Shown: positions 1 through 5,490 of the stretch, piece after piece
Layout: every line of letters starts with the position of its first letter
Numbering within the stretch: the stretch's first letter is position 1
NCBI GenBank assembly: GCA_013042895.1
Contig: JABDPD010000453.1
Coordinates: 1 to 7,511 of the forward strand
Direction of reading: 5' to 3'
Length of the DNA: 7,511 nucleotides
From: Boseongicola sp.
GTDB lineage: Bacteria > Pseudomonadota > Alphaproteobacteria > Rhodobacterales > Rhodobacteraceae
Made by a program: the position numbers and the translations under genes
Notes under the pieces: generated by a model
What the model saw: only the letters and a program-made list of their open reading frames with translations
What the model was told of the DNA's origin: nothing
Database searches by the model: none

Positions 1-369
1 GGCATAGGTGATCTGAAATGCGGCTGCGGTCGGGAAGTCAATTGTGTCGGGCAAGGAGAGGGCGCGGTCAGCATCGATGGTAGCGTATTCTGCGAGGCCG
101 CCGTGGCCAGTGATGGCGGCGATGCGATCGCCGACTTGAAGGGTGCTGACATCTTTGCCGATGGCAGTGACAGTGCCCGCGATCTCAAGACCGGGAGTGA
201 GGGGGAAGGGCGGTGTGTCCTGATAACGGCCCTCGATCATCAGAAGATCAGCATAGTTGAGGGCGGTGGCGGCGACCCGGATTTGGACCTGCGACTCGTC
301 GGGAGAGGGATTCGCTCCGATGGTGAGCGTCGGGGGTGAATTTGGCGCGCTGACGGTAAGGAATTCCAT
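1..369 (-). CDS. MDR-family NAD(P)H:quinone oxidoreductase-like dehydrogenase, N-terminal part (partial)
   Basis: The first 123 residues are present; the gene runs off the left edge, so the Rossmann cofactor domain is missing. Reading from the ATG at 369, the protein begins MEFLTVSAPNSPPTL and shows the GroES-like fold of medium-chain dehydrogenases/reductases: 'NYADLLMIEGRYQ' (residues 38-50), 'TPGLEIAGTV' (58-67), 'VGDRI' (79-83) and 'GGLAEYA' (90-96). These match the zinc-independent quinone oxidoreductase subgroup, which reduces quinones or related enoyl/carbonyl substrates with NAD(P)H in the cytoplasm. The conserved N-Y/F-A-D-x-L-x-I/R-x-G-x-Y block replaces the cysteine zinc ligand of true alcohol dehydrogenases. 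A GGAG sequence (375-378 on the complementary strand) lies five bases before the ATG and supports this start. The gene is divergent from the regulator at 642. The subgroup is clear; the exact substrate is not. Confidence 0.85.
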   Translation of the reverse strand, partial: MEFLTVSAPNSPPTLTIGANPSPDESQVQIRVAATALNYADLLMIEGRYQDTPPFPLTPGLEIAGTVTAIGKDVSTLQVGDRIAAITGHGGLAEYATIDADRALSLPDTIDFPTAAAFQITYA

Positions 370-463
370 ACCAGCTCCACGATAACTGAGACGGTTAAGA
401 CTCATTTTTTGAAAAATACGCAGTTTCCCGCTGACATTAGGTACCAAAAACCAGCGGGGCAAG

Positions 464-491
464 TTGCGCCGATTGATTGCGGTAATATACT
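464..491 (+). promoter_or_regulatory. Possible sigma-70 promoter for the XRE regulator
   Basis: TTGCGC (464-469) and TATACT (486-491) are separated by 16 bases, a reasonable -35/-10 pair with a good -10 and a weak -35. Transcription would start near 498, giving a leader of about 145 bases before the ATG at 642. An imperfect dyad, GTAA-N7-TTAC (482-496), overlaps the -10 and could be an operator. This comes from matching consensus by eye only. Confidence 0.35.
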
Positions 492-629
492 GTTACTTAA
501 TGCTTTCGCGTCAACTTAGGGTGGAGTGCTAGGCGAAATTGTTCTGAAGCGGGGCAAAAGCGGACGGACCTGCCTAAAAAGACACCTATTAAAGTTGTAG
601 TGAATGAGTGCATGTATATCCATGGTTGC

Positions 630-636
630 AAGGAGG
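630..636 (+). promoter_or_regulatory. Shine-Dalgarno site that fixes the regulator's start
   Basis: AAGGAGG, a near-perfect anti-16S complement, lies five bases before the ATG at 642. It decides between this ATG and the in-frame GTG at 600. It also lies inside the short upstream frame 604-645, whose AGG AGG arginine codons are the site itself. Confidence 0.8.
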
Positions 637-641
637 CGCAC

Positions 642-1013
642 ATGAAACACCCCGTTGACGTGCACGTAGGCAAGCGCATTCGTCACCGCCGTTGGATGGT
701 TGGAATGACTCAGCAGCAGTTGGCTGAACACGTTGGAATCAAGTTTCAGCAAATCCAGAAATACGAAACGGGCATGAACCGGGTCTCTGCATCTCGCCTT
801 TGGGATATTGCTGAAACGCTAAGCGTTCCGGTGAGCTTTTTCTTCGATGGCCTGAGCAGTGAAGCCGAAGAATCCGTTGAAGATCAGACTGTGCCGGGAG
901 ATATCCTTGCGGATAAGGAAGCGCTGGAGCTTGTGCGTTCGTATTATGCGATCCCTGAAACGCAGCGCCGCCGCTTGTTTGAACTTGCCCGTGTTCTGAG
1001 CGACGTTGCCTAA
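642..1013 (+). CDS. XRE-family helix-turn-helix transcriptional regulator (PraR-like)
   Basis: A 123-aa DNA-binding protein. Residues 4-67 form an XRE/Cro-type HTH: 'PVDVHVGKRIRHRR' (4-17), 'GMTQQQLAEHVGIKFQQIQKYE' as helices 2-3 (21-42), 'NRVSASRLWDIAETL' (46-60) and 'VPVSFFFDG' (62-70). This arrangement matches the alphaproteobacterial family containing PraR of Rhizobiales, known from symbiosis, biofilm and quorum-sensing regulation. An acidic linker (72-92) precedes a conserved tail, 'ALELVRSYYAIPETQRRRLFELARVL' in sense (94-119), read here as a dimerisation or effector region. The start at 642 is chosen because AAGGAGG (630-636) lies five bases upstream and homologues begin near 'PVD'; a GTG at 600 in the same frame has no such site. 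A strong terminator follows the stop. Targets cannot be read from the sequence; the divergent dehydrogenase and its own promoter are candidates. Confidence 0.88.
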   Translation: MKHPVDVHVGKRIRHRRWMVGMTQQQLAEHVGIKFQQIQKYETGMNRVSASRLWDIAETLSVPVSFFFDGLSSEAEESVEDQTVPGDILADKEALELVRSYYAIPETQRRRLFELARVLSDVA

Positions 1014-1028
1014 GGCACGAGGTCGCTT

Positions 1029-1045
1029 GACCCGATTGGCGGGTC
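1029..1045 (+). other. Small hairpin after the regulator stop
   Basis: GACCCG (1029-1034) and CGGGTC (1040-1045) form a perfect 6-bp stem with a 5-base loop. There is no T-tract after it, so it is not a terminator alone. It stands just before the strong terminator at 1054 and may stabilise the mRNA 3' end or help termination. Confidence 0.45.
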
Positions 1046-1053
1046 TGTTACGC

Positions 1054-1090
1054 AAACCCCCATGTCGCGCGACAGTGGGGGTTTTCTTTT
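1054..1090 (+). terminator. Rho-independent terminator of the XRE regulator, overlapping the 5' end of hisN
   Basis: AAACCCCCA (1054-1062) pairs perfectly with TGGGGGTTT (1076-1084). The intervening TGTCGCGCGACA (1063-1074) is itself palindromic and extends the stem, leaving one unpaired G (1075). TTTTCTTTT (1082-1090) follows. The T-tract is on the plus side only, so it acts on transcripts coming from the regulator. The alternative hisN start ATG (1062) lies in the stem, and the preferred TTG start (1089) lies in the T-tract. Confidence 0.85.
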
Positions 1091-1880
1091 GTCTGAACTT
1101 GATCTGAATGAAATTTGGTCTGTTATTGATCAGATGGCGGACGCTGCACGTGTTGAGACCCTGCGCCATTTCCGACAGGCAGGACTAGAGGCACAAAGCA
1201 AGCGCGTGGATTTTGACCCGGTTACGGTTGCGGACCGGGGCGCTGAGGCTGCAATGCGAGAGATCCTTGGAAAACGCCGCCCGGAAGATGCGATCCTTGG
1301 AGAAGAATATGGCGCGTCGGCTGGGACGTCCGGTTACACTTGGGTGCTTGATCCTATTGATGGAACACGTGGGTATATTTCCGGCACACCTACATGGGGC
1401 GTTTTAATCTCTTTGGCGGATGCGCACGGGCCTGTGCTTGGAGCAATAGATCAGCCTTACATCAGGGAGCGGTTTTATGGCGGACCGGGACGCGCTGAGA
1501 TGACGGGGCCTTTGGGGACAAAGGCACTGGGTGTGCGCGGCACGACGGATTTGTCCGAGACAGTTTTGTTTACGACGTTTCCGGAAGTTGGCACTCAAGA
1601 AGACGGTGCGGCGTTTCGGCGGGTGGCCGAGCATGTGAAACTGACGCGCTATGGATGCGATTGCTATGCGTATGCGTTGTTGGCGGCTGGTCAGATTGAT
1701 CTGGTGATTGAGGCGGGCCTGGAGGCCTATGATATTCAAGCGCCGATTGCGGTGATTGAAGCGGCGGGAGGTATCGTGACGGACTGGAGTGGCGGGCCCG
1801 TGCATGAGGGTGGCCGCGCGCTTGCGGCGGCGACGCCCGAATTGCACCGCGCGGCGATGGCGCTGTTGGCTGAGACGTAA
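1089..1880 (+). CDS. hisN: Inositol monophosphatase-family phosphatase, probably histidinol-phosphatase HisN
   Basis: The enzyme is predicted to hydrolyse histidinol phosphate to histidinol, the penultimate stage of histidine synthesis, using Mg2+ in the cytoplasm. From the TTG at 1089 it is 263 aa, normal for the family. Metal-site motifs are intact: 'GEEYG' (residues 71-75), 'WVLDPIDGTRGYISG' (85-99, Asp88 and Asp91) and 'YDIQAPIAVIEAAGG' (214-228, Asp215). The block 'DGTRGYISGTPTWGVLI' is closer to HisN-type enzymes than to SuhB-type inositol monophosphatases. Start choice is uncertain. ATG at 1062 adds nine residues but has no ribosome site and lies within the terminator stem; TTG at 1089 follows a G-run (1077-1081) and gives a natural 'MSELDLNEIW' start. 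ATG at 1134 would cut conserved sequence. The substrate could also be another sugar or inositol phosphate. Confidence 0.8.
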   Translation: MSELDLNEIWSVIDQMADAARVETLRHFRQAGLEAQSKRVDFDPVTVADRGAEAAMREILGKRRPEDAILGEEYGASAGTSGYTWVLDPIDGTRGYISGTPTWGVLISLADAHGPVLGAIDQPYIRERFYGGPGRAEMTGPLGTKALGVRGTTDLSETVLFTTFPEVGTQEDGAAFRRVAEHVKLTRYGCDCYAYALLAAGQIDLVIEAGLEAYDIQAPIAVIEAAGGIVTDWSGGPVHEGGRALAAATPELHRAAMALLAET

Positions 1881-1882
1881 AG

Positions 1883-1909
1883 ATGGACGTTTCCGCGCGC
1901 CGAGGCTAA
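1883..1909 (+). other. Possible 8-codon leader peptide frame
   Basis: ATG at 1883, two bases after the hisN stop, opens a frame MDVSARRG that ends at TAA 1907-1909. Its stop codon sits in the loop of the hairpin 1900-1920 that begins the structured leader of the next gene. Only a weak purine-rich stretch precedes it. So short a frame is expected by chance, so it is noted for its position only. Confidence 0.15.
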
Positions 1910-1992
1910 AACAGCTTCGGGACGAGTCCTTTCCGCTCTCTTCTGTCGTCCCTTCGAACAGCCTGGTCCGAAGAGAGCGACATGACCAGGAG
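1900..1992 (+). promoter_or_regulatory. Structured 5' leader of the 8-oxoguanine deaminase gene (candidate RNA switch)
   Basis: Four helices can be drawn. P0: CCGAGGC (1900-1906) with GCTTCGG (1914-1920), one G-U pair. P1: GGGACGA (1919-1925) with TCGTCCC (1946-1952). P2: CGCTCTCTTC (1934-1943) with GAAGAGAGCG (1970-1979), ten perfect pairs. P3: CCTGGTC (1962-1968) with GACCAGG (1984-1990). P3 covers most of the Shine-Dalgarno site AGGAG (1988-1992). P1 plus P3 can coexist, while P2 interleaves with both, so either they exclude each other or a pseudoknot forms. The geometry suggests translational control. I do not recognise it as a known riboswitch class. Confidence 0.35.
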
Positions 1993-1997
1993 CGAAC

Positions 1998-3329
1998 ATG
2001 TCGCAAATTCTATTACAAAACGCAGATACCGTGATCACCATGGCCGGGGATGACCTTGCCGGAGCAGACGTCTTGATCGAAGGTGGTGCGATCAAAGCCC
2101 TTGGCGTCGGATTGGATGCGCCCGAAGCCGAAGTAGTCGACGCGCGCGGCACGGTCGTGACGCCGGGCTTGGTGAACACGCACCATCATTTGTACCAGAC
2201 GCTCACTAAAGCGGTGCCAGGCGGCCAGGATGCGTTGCTGTTTGGTTGGTTACAGACTTTGTATCCGATCTGGGCGCGGTTCGGGCCAGATGAGATGCGG
2301 GTTTCGACGCTTTTGGGTTTGTCGGAGCTGGCGCTTTCGGGTTGTACGACAAGTTCGGACCACTTGTATCTTTATCCCAACGGATCGCGGTTGGATGACA
2401 CGATCTGGGCGGCGGGCGAAGTTGGCCTGCGGTTCCATCCTACGCGGGGATCGATGTCGATCGGGGAAAGCGACGGAGGCTTGCCGCCGGATCATCTGGT
2501 CGAGGCGGAAAGTGCGATACTGGACGATTGTATTCGGGTGATTGATGCGTTCCACGACCCTGCGCCGGGATCAATGGTGCGGGTCGGTGTGGCACCTTGT
2601 TCACCGTTTTCGGTCAGCCGTGAGCTAATGCGCGATGCGGCATTGCTAGCGCGTGATAAGGGCGTTCGTCTTCACACGCATCTGGCGGAAAACGATGAGG
2701 ACATTGCCTATTCTCTAGAGAAATTTGGCTGTCGCCCGGGGCAGTATGCCGAGGATTTGGGATGGACTGGGGACGATGTCTGGCACGCGCATTGCGTGAA
2801 GTTAGATGCTCAGGAGATTGATTTATTTGCGAAAAGCCGAACGGGCGTCGCGCATTGTCCTTGCTCAAACTGCCGGTTGGGATCTGGCATTGCGCCGGTG
2901 CGCGAGATGCGGGACGCGGGCGTGCGCGTCGGGCTTGGGGTCGATGGCTCGGCGTCAAACGATATGGCGAATGTCATTGGTGAAGCGCGTCAAGCGATGT
3001 TGATGCAGCGGGTTCGGGGCGGCGCTGACAAGATGGCTGCGCGCGAGGCTTTGGAGATTGCCACCGTTGGGGGTGCGGCTGTTTTGGGGCGTGATGACAT
3101 TGGTCGGCTTTCGCCGGGGATGCGCGCGGATATTGCGGTGTGGGATGTGCGTGGGATCGAGAGTGCGGGAAGTTGGGACGCTGCGGCGATGCTGCTGGCG
3201 GGGCCGACGCGGGTTCGCGATTTGTTTGTGGAAGGGCGGCGCGTCGTTGAGGGTGGCGAAATGTCGTCACTGGACCTTGGAGCCACAATGGCAGAGGGCC
3301 GCACGCTGGTTTCGCGTCTGATGGGTTAG
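1998..3329 (+). CDS. 8-oxoguanine deaminase-like amidohydrolase
   Basis: A 443-aa cytoplasmic amidohydrolase of the cytosine-deaminase-like/AtzA-TrzN branch, predicted to convert 8-oxoguanine to uric acid with ammonia release, salvaging or disposing of an oxidised purine. An N-terminal beta-sandwich piece (1-57) leads into the TIM barrel. Metal and catalytic residues are in place: 'NTHHHLYQ' (60-67; His62, His64), 'HTHLAENDED' (226-235; His228 metal, Glu231 acid/base), 'WHAHCV' (262-267; His265) and 'GVDGSASND' (314-322; Asp316). 'EKFGCRPGQYAEDLGW' (241-256) and 'SNCRLGSG' (290-297) resemble bacterial 8-oxoguanine deaminases; many relatives have Met where Cys292 stands. Length is typical. AGGAG (1988-1992), five bases before the ATG, fixes the start. 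The leader is unusually structured. The stop overlaps that of the convergent lysE-like gene. Guanine, isoxanthopterin or s-triazine-like substrates are alternatives. Confidence 0.82.
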   Translation: MSQILLQNADTVITMAGDDLAGADVLIEGGAIKALGVGLDAPEAEVVDARGTVVTPGLVNTHHHLYQTLTKAVPGGQDALLFGWLQTLYPIWARFGPDEMRVSTLLGLSELALSGCTTSSDHLYLYPNGSRLDDTIWAAGEVGLRFHPTRGSMSIGESDGGLPPDHLVEAESAILDDCIRVIDAFHDPAPGSMVRVGVAPCSPFSVSRELMRDAALLARDKGVRLHTHLAENDEDIAYSLEKFGCRPGQYAEDLGWTGDDVWHAHCVKLDAQEIDLFAKSRTGVAHCPCSNCRLGSGIAPVREMRDAGVRVGLGVDGSASNDMANVIGEARQAMLMQRVRGGADKMAAREALEIATVGGAAVLGRDDIGRLSPGMRADIAVWDVRGIESAGSWDAAAMLLAGPTRVRDLFVEGRRVVEGGEMSSLDLGATMAEGRTLVSRLMG

Positions 3330-3916
3330 TGCGGCGCGAAGGCGGCGAGAGCGACGACAATCAGCATTGATGTGGCCATGGCGATGTTGATCGCGCGCTG
3401 TGCTTTTTCGGGCAGGTCCAGGCGTCGCAGGGTAATGCCGAACCAGAGCCAGAGGAAGTGAATGGCGATCCAAATAGCGTTCAGGATCAAGAGTTTGAGT
3501 GCGACTTCTAAGGCCGGAGCGGTTGGCAAAAACGCGAAAGCGGAAAACAGGGCCGTGTTCACCGCGTAGGCTTTTGGATTCACCGCCTGAAGGAGAATGC
3601 CGCCTTTCACGCCGGGTGGAGCTGCGCGCTCGATGAAAGCGATTTTGGAGCCTGCGAAGGCGATCCGGAACGCCAGATAGAAGAGATAGCTGACCGATAT
3701 GATGTAGAAGATCGTCCGTATGCGCGGGTCGGCGAGCATGAACGCGCCGAGGCCGGTTATGACGCCAAAGGACACCAGATTCGTCCCGAAAAAGAGTCCA
3801 AGGAGGTAGCGGCTGCCGTGGCGAAAGCCAAAGGCCGAACCAACACCTGCAAGCGACAGAACACCCGGGCCGGGAGTGATGATCAAGAAGAAGACAGCGA
3901 GGGCGAAGGTGAGCAT
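3326..3916 (-). CDS. LysE/RhtB-family amino-acid exporter
   Basis: A 196-aa inner-membrane protein of the LysE translocator family, which exports amino acids or related small metabolites by proton exchange. It opens with the family signature 'FFLIITPGPGVLSLAG' (residues 9-24). Hydrophobic segments lie near 2-25, 37-62, 67-88, 107-130, 136-161 and 176-193, fitting the usual six-helix layout. The loop motif 'QAVNPKAYAVN' (110-120) is also typical. The frame is open up to 4057, but those 47 extra residues are polar and basic and unlike the family. ATG 3916 gives the standard start even though no clear ribosome site precedes it. It lies downstream of guanine deaminase on the same strand after a 281-bp gap, and converges on the 8-oxoguanine deaminase gene with overlapping stops. 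The substrate is unknown; a link to purine metabolism rests on position only. Confidence 0.88.
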   Translation of the reverse strand: MLTFALAVFFLIITPGPGVLSLAGVGSAFGFRHGSRYLLGLFFGTNLVSFGVITGLGAFMLADPRIRTIFYIISVSYLFYLAFRIAFAGSKIAFIERAAPPGVKGGILLQAVNPKAYAVNTALFSAFAFLPTAPALEVALKLLILNAIWIAIHFLWLWFGITLRRLDLPEKAQRAINIAMATSMLIVVALAAFAPH

Positions 3917-4034
3917 TGGGCGCAAGATGACAAGTCTTGGCGAAATGGCAAGGTAGGCCTCAAATCTAAGGCTTGGGATTGGGCATTTTCGAAAGGGGTG
4001 AAGGGTGTTGGCGCGCTCCTTTGTTGAAAGAAAA

Positions 4035-4164
4035 CGTTCACTCCAGGTTTGTATCAAATTGTTGCGGTGCCAGACTGAGGAGCCGATAACCGCAACGGGT
4101 GAAGCCCCGGTTTCTTGCTTTACAGCATAGAAAAATTGGGTGGACCGCCTCTCGCGTTCACTCC
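4035..4164. repeat. Direct repeat CGTTCACTCC, two copies 120 bp apart
   Basis: Exact 10-bp copies occur at 4035-4044 and 4155-4164 inside the same gap, GGAGTGAACG on the transcribed minus strand. They may be paired protein-binding sites upstream of the lysE-like gene, or coincidence. Confidence 0.3.
4061..4096. repeat. 8-bp inverted repeat in the guaD-lysE gap
   Basis: GTTGCGGT (4061-4068) and ACCGCAAC (4089-4096) are perfect complements around a 20-base spacer. Read on the minus strand, the downstream arm is followed by AATTTG, too short a T-tract for a confident terminator. It could be an operator or a weak terminator or processing hairpin after guaD. Confidence 0.4.
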
Positions 4165-4197
4165 CTGCTTAAGTACCTCTGCGTTGAGCGCAAATCA

Positions 4198-5490
4198 TCA
4201 TGAGTTGATCGACTTGCCTCGAATGCGCACGTCTTGGATCGCGCGGTCGTCGCCCATCATGATTGTCGGGAATATGGCTTCCCAGAGCGTATCGGCGCGG
4301 GCTGAGCGTTGAGCGATGGCGGGTGTTGAAGCGAGATCAATGATGACAAGATCCGCTTCAAAGCCGGGGGCAAGCGTGCCGATTTTCGTGTCGAGGCGGA
4401 GGGCTTGGGCTGAGCCGGTTGTTGCCAGCCAGAGAAGTTCGGCTGGGTGGAGCGCGCGCCCTTTCAGTTGAGCGACTTCATAGGCGGCGGCCATGGTGCG
4501 CAGCATCGAAAACGACGAGCCTCCGCCGGTGTCGGTGGCAAGGCCGATGGTTTGCCCTTCGCGCGTGAGACCGTCCATGTCAAACAGACCTGAGCCGATG
4601 AAGGTGTTTGAGGTCGGACAGTGGACGAGGCTTGAGCCGGTTTCTTTCAAGCGCGCACGCTCTCGGTCTGTCAGGTGGATCGCGTGCCCGAAGAGGGCGC
4701 CGGGGCCGATGAGGCCTGCGGCCTCGTAGGTGTCGAGGTAGTCGCGGGCGTCCGGGAAAAGGTCCTGCACCCAGGCGATTTCTTCATGTTGTTCGCTGAG
4801 GTGTGTTTGCATGGGGCAGTCGGGGTGTTCCGCCCAAAGCGCGCCAAGGGCGTGGAGTTGATCCGGTGTTGAGGTTGGCGAAAAGCGTGGCGTGATCGCG
4901 TAAATCAGGCGGTCTTGTCCGTGCCATTTCTCAAGGAGCGTTTTGCTGTCGTCATAGGCTGATTGTGCGGTGTCGGTAAGACCGTCCGGTGCGTTGCGAT
5001 CCATACACGTCTTGCCTGCGATGGCGCGAAGGCCGCGGGTCTGTGCCTCGGAAAAGTAGGCGTTGACGCTTTCGGGGTGGATCGTAGCGAAGCTGGTTGT
5101 GGTCGTGGTGCCATTGGCGAGGGTAAGGTCGAAGTAGGTTTTTGCGATGTCGTCGGCATAGGCCACGTCTGCGAATTTCATTTCCTCCGGGAATGTATAC
5201 CCGTTGAGCCAGTCAATCAGGCGTTTTCCCCAGCTCGCGATCATCGCGGTTTGTGGGTAATGCGCGTGGGCGTCGATAAAACCTGGCAGAATCAGGGCGT
5301 TGCCGTAGTCGGTTACTTCGGCTTGGGGGTGGCGTCCACGCAGGTCATCGGCGGAACCCGTTGCGGTGATCTTGCCGTTTTCGATCAGAACGCCGCCGCG
5401 CGCGTCGTGCCTTGCGGTGTCGATGCCTGCTTGAAACGGATTTGCCTCGAAAGCGAGCGTTTGCCCAATCAGCAGAGTTTCTTTTGTCAT
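4198..5490 (-). CDS. guaD: Guanine deaminase
   Basis: A 430-aa zinc amidohydrolase that converts guanine to xanthine and ammonia in the cytoplasm, the entry step of guanine catabolism. Family landmarks run in order: 'LPGFIDAHAHYPQT' (68-81; His75, His77), 'TCMDRNAP' (161-168), 'ITPRFSPTSTPDQL' (199-212, substrate-pocket arginine), 'QTHLSEQHEEI' (228-238; His230 metal, Glu233), 'FGHAIHL' (267-273; His269), 'HCPTSNTFIGSGLF' (290-303) and 'ATDTGGGSSFS' (318-328; Asp320). 'TCMDRN' and 'PRFxPT' are diagnostic of GuaD within the superfamily. The ATG at 5490 is preferred over the in-frame start at 5523 because GAGGA lies four bases upstream and the family begins with 'LLIGQTLAF'-like sequence. The coding frame ends in tandem TGA TGA. 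It is divergent from mgtE across a 106-bp gap. Its product and that of the deaminase at 1998 both enter purine-ring oxidation. Confidence 0.93.
   Translation of the reverse strand: MTKETLLIGQTLAFEANPFQAGIDTARHDARGGVLIENGKITATGSADDLRGRHPQAEVTDYGNALILPGFIDAHAHYPQTAMIASWGKRLIDWLNGYTFPEEMKFADVAYADDIAKTYFDLTLANGTTTTTSFATIHPESVNAYFSEAQTRGLRAIAGKTCMDRNAPDGLTDTAQSAYDDSKTLLEKWHGQDRLIYAITPRFSPTSTPDQLHALGALWAEHPDCPMQTHLSEQHEEIAWVQDLFPDARDYLDTYEAAGLIGPGALFGHAIHLTDRERARLKETGSSLVHCPTSNTFIGSGLFDMDGLTREGQTIGLATDTGGGSSFSMLRTMAAAYEVAQLKGRALHPAELLWLATTGSAQALRLDTKIGTLAPGFEADLVIIDLASTPAIAQRSARADTLWEAIFPTIMMGDDRAIQDVRIRGKSINS

Larger units (their letters stand above)
370..641. other. Divergent intergenic region between the dehydrogenase and the XRE regulator
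   Basis: A 272-bp non-coding stretch, visibly more AT-rich than its neighbours. It holds a 14-bp AT dyad (ATTTTT-TG-AAAAAT, 404-417), a KpnI-type palindrome GGTACC (440-445), a possible sigma-70 promoter (464-491), a 10-bp direct repeat AGCGGGGCAA (453-462 and 548-557), and a short open frame ending in the regulator's start codon (604-645). I see no RNA gene. It probably carries the promoters of both flanking genes. Confidence 0.6.
3917..4197. other. 281-bp gap between guaD and the lysE-like gene
   Basis: No gene is supported here. It contains an 8-bp inverted repeat GTTGCGGT/ACCGCAAC (4061-4068 and 4089-4096), a second partly overlapping weak stem AACCG/CGGTT (4088-4092 and 4108-4112), and a 10-bp direct repeat CGTTCACTCC (4035-4044 and 4155-4164). 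On the minus strand an AAAGGAG sequence near 4022-4028 has no start codon at a useful distance. No T-tailed terminator for guaD is evident; the gap presumably carries the lysE-like gene's promoter. Confidence 0.5.

Noticed and set aside
1404..2006. 200-aa open frame on the minus strand
   Set aside because: Antisense to hisN and the leader. It is Arg/Ser-rich with no recognisable domain, and hisN on the other strand has clear catalytic motifs.
1982..2053. Alternative ATG at 1982 upstream of the deaminase
   Set aside because: It is out of frame with the deaminase and ends soon at a TGA; the ATG at 1998 has a proper SD.
2974..3360. 128-aa and 104-aa minus-strand frames
   Set aside because: Pro/Ser/Arg-rich shadows of the 8-oxoguanine deaminase gene.
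3917..4057. N-terminal extension of the lysE-like frame to a TTG at 4057
   Set aside because: The extra 47 residues are polar and basic, precede a canonical LysE start, and have no ribosome site.
4088..4118. Plus-strand hairpin AACCG...CGGTT followed by T-rich sequence as a terminator
   Set aside because: The 5-bp stem is interrupted by a bulge, the T-tract is broken, and no plus-strand gene ends upstream of it.
4061..4125. tRNA-like or small structured RNA gene
   Set aside because: The inverted repeat and GC-rich stretch suggested an RNA, but I could not fit a cloverleaf, TPsiC arm or CCA end. It is kept only as a repeat.
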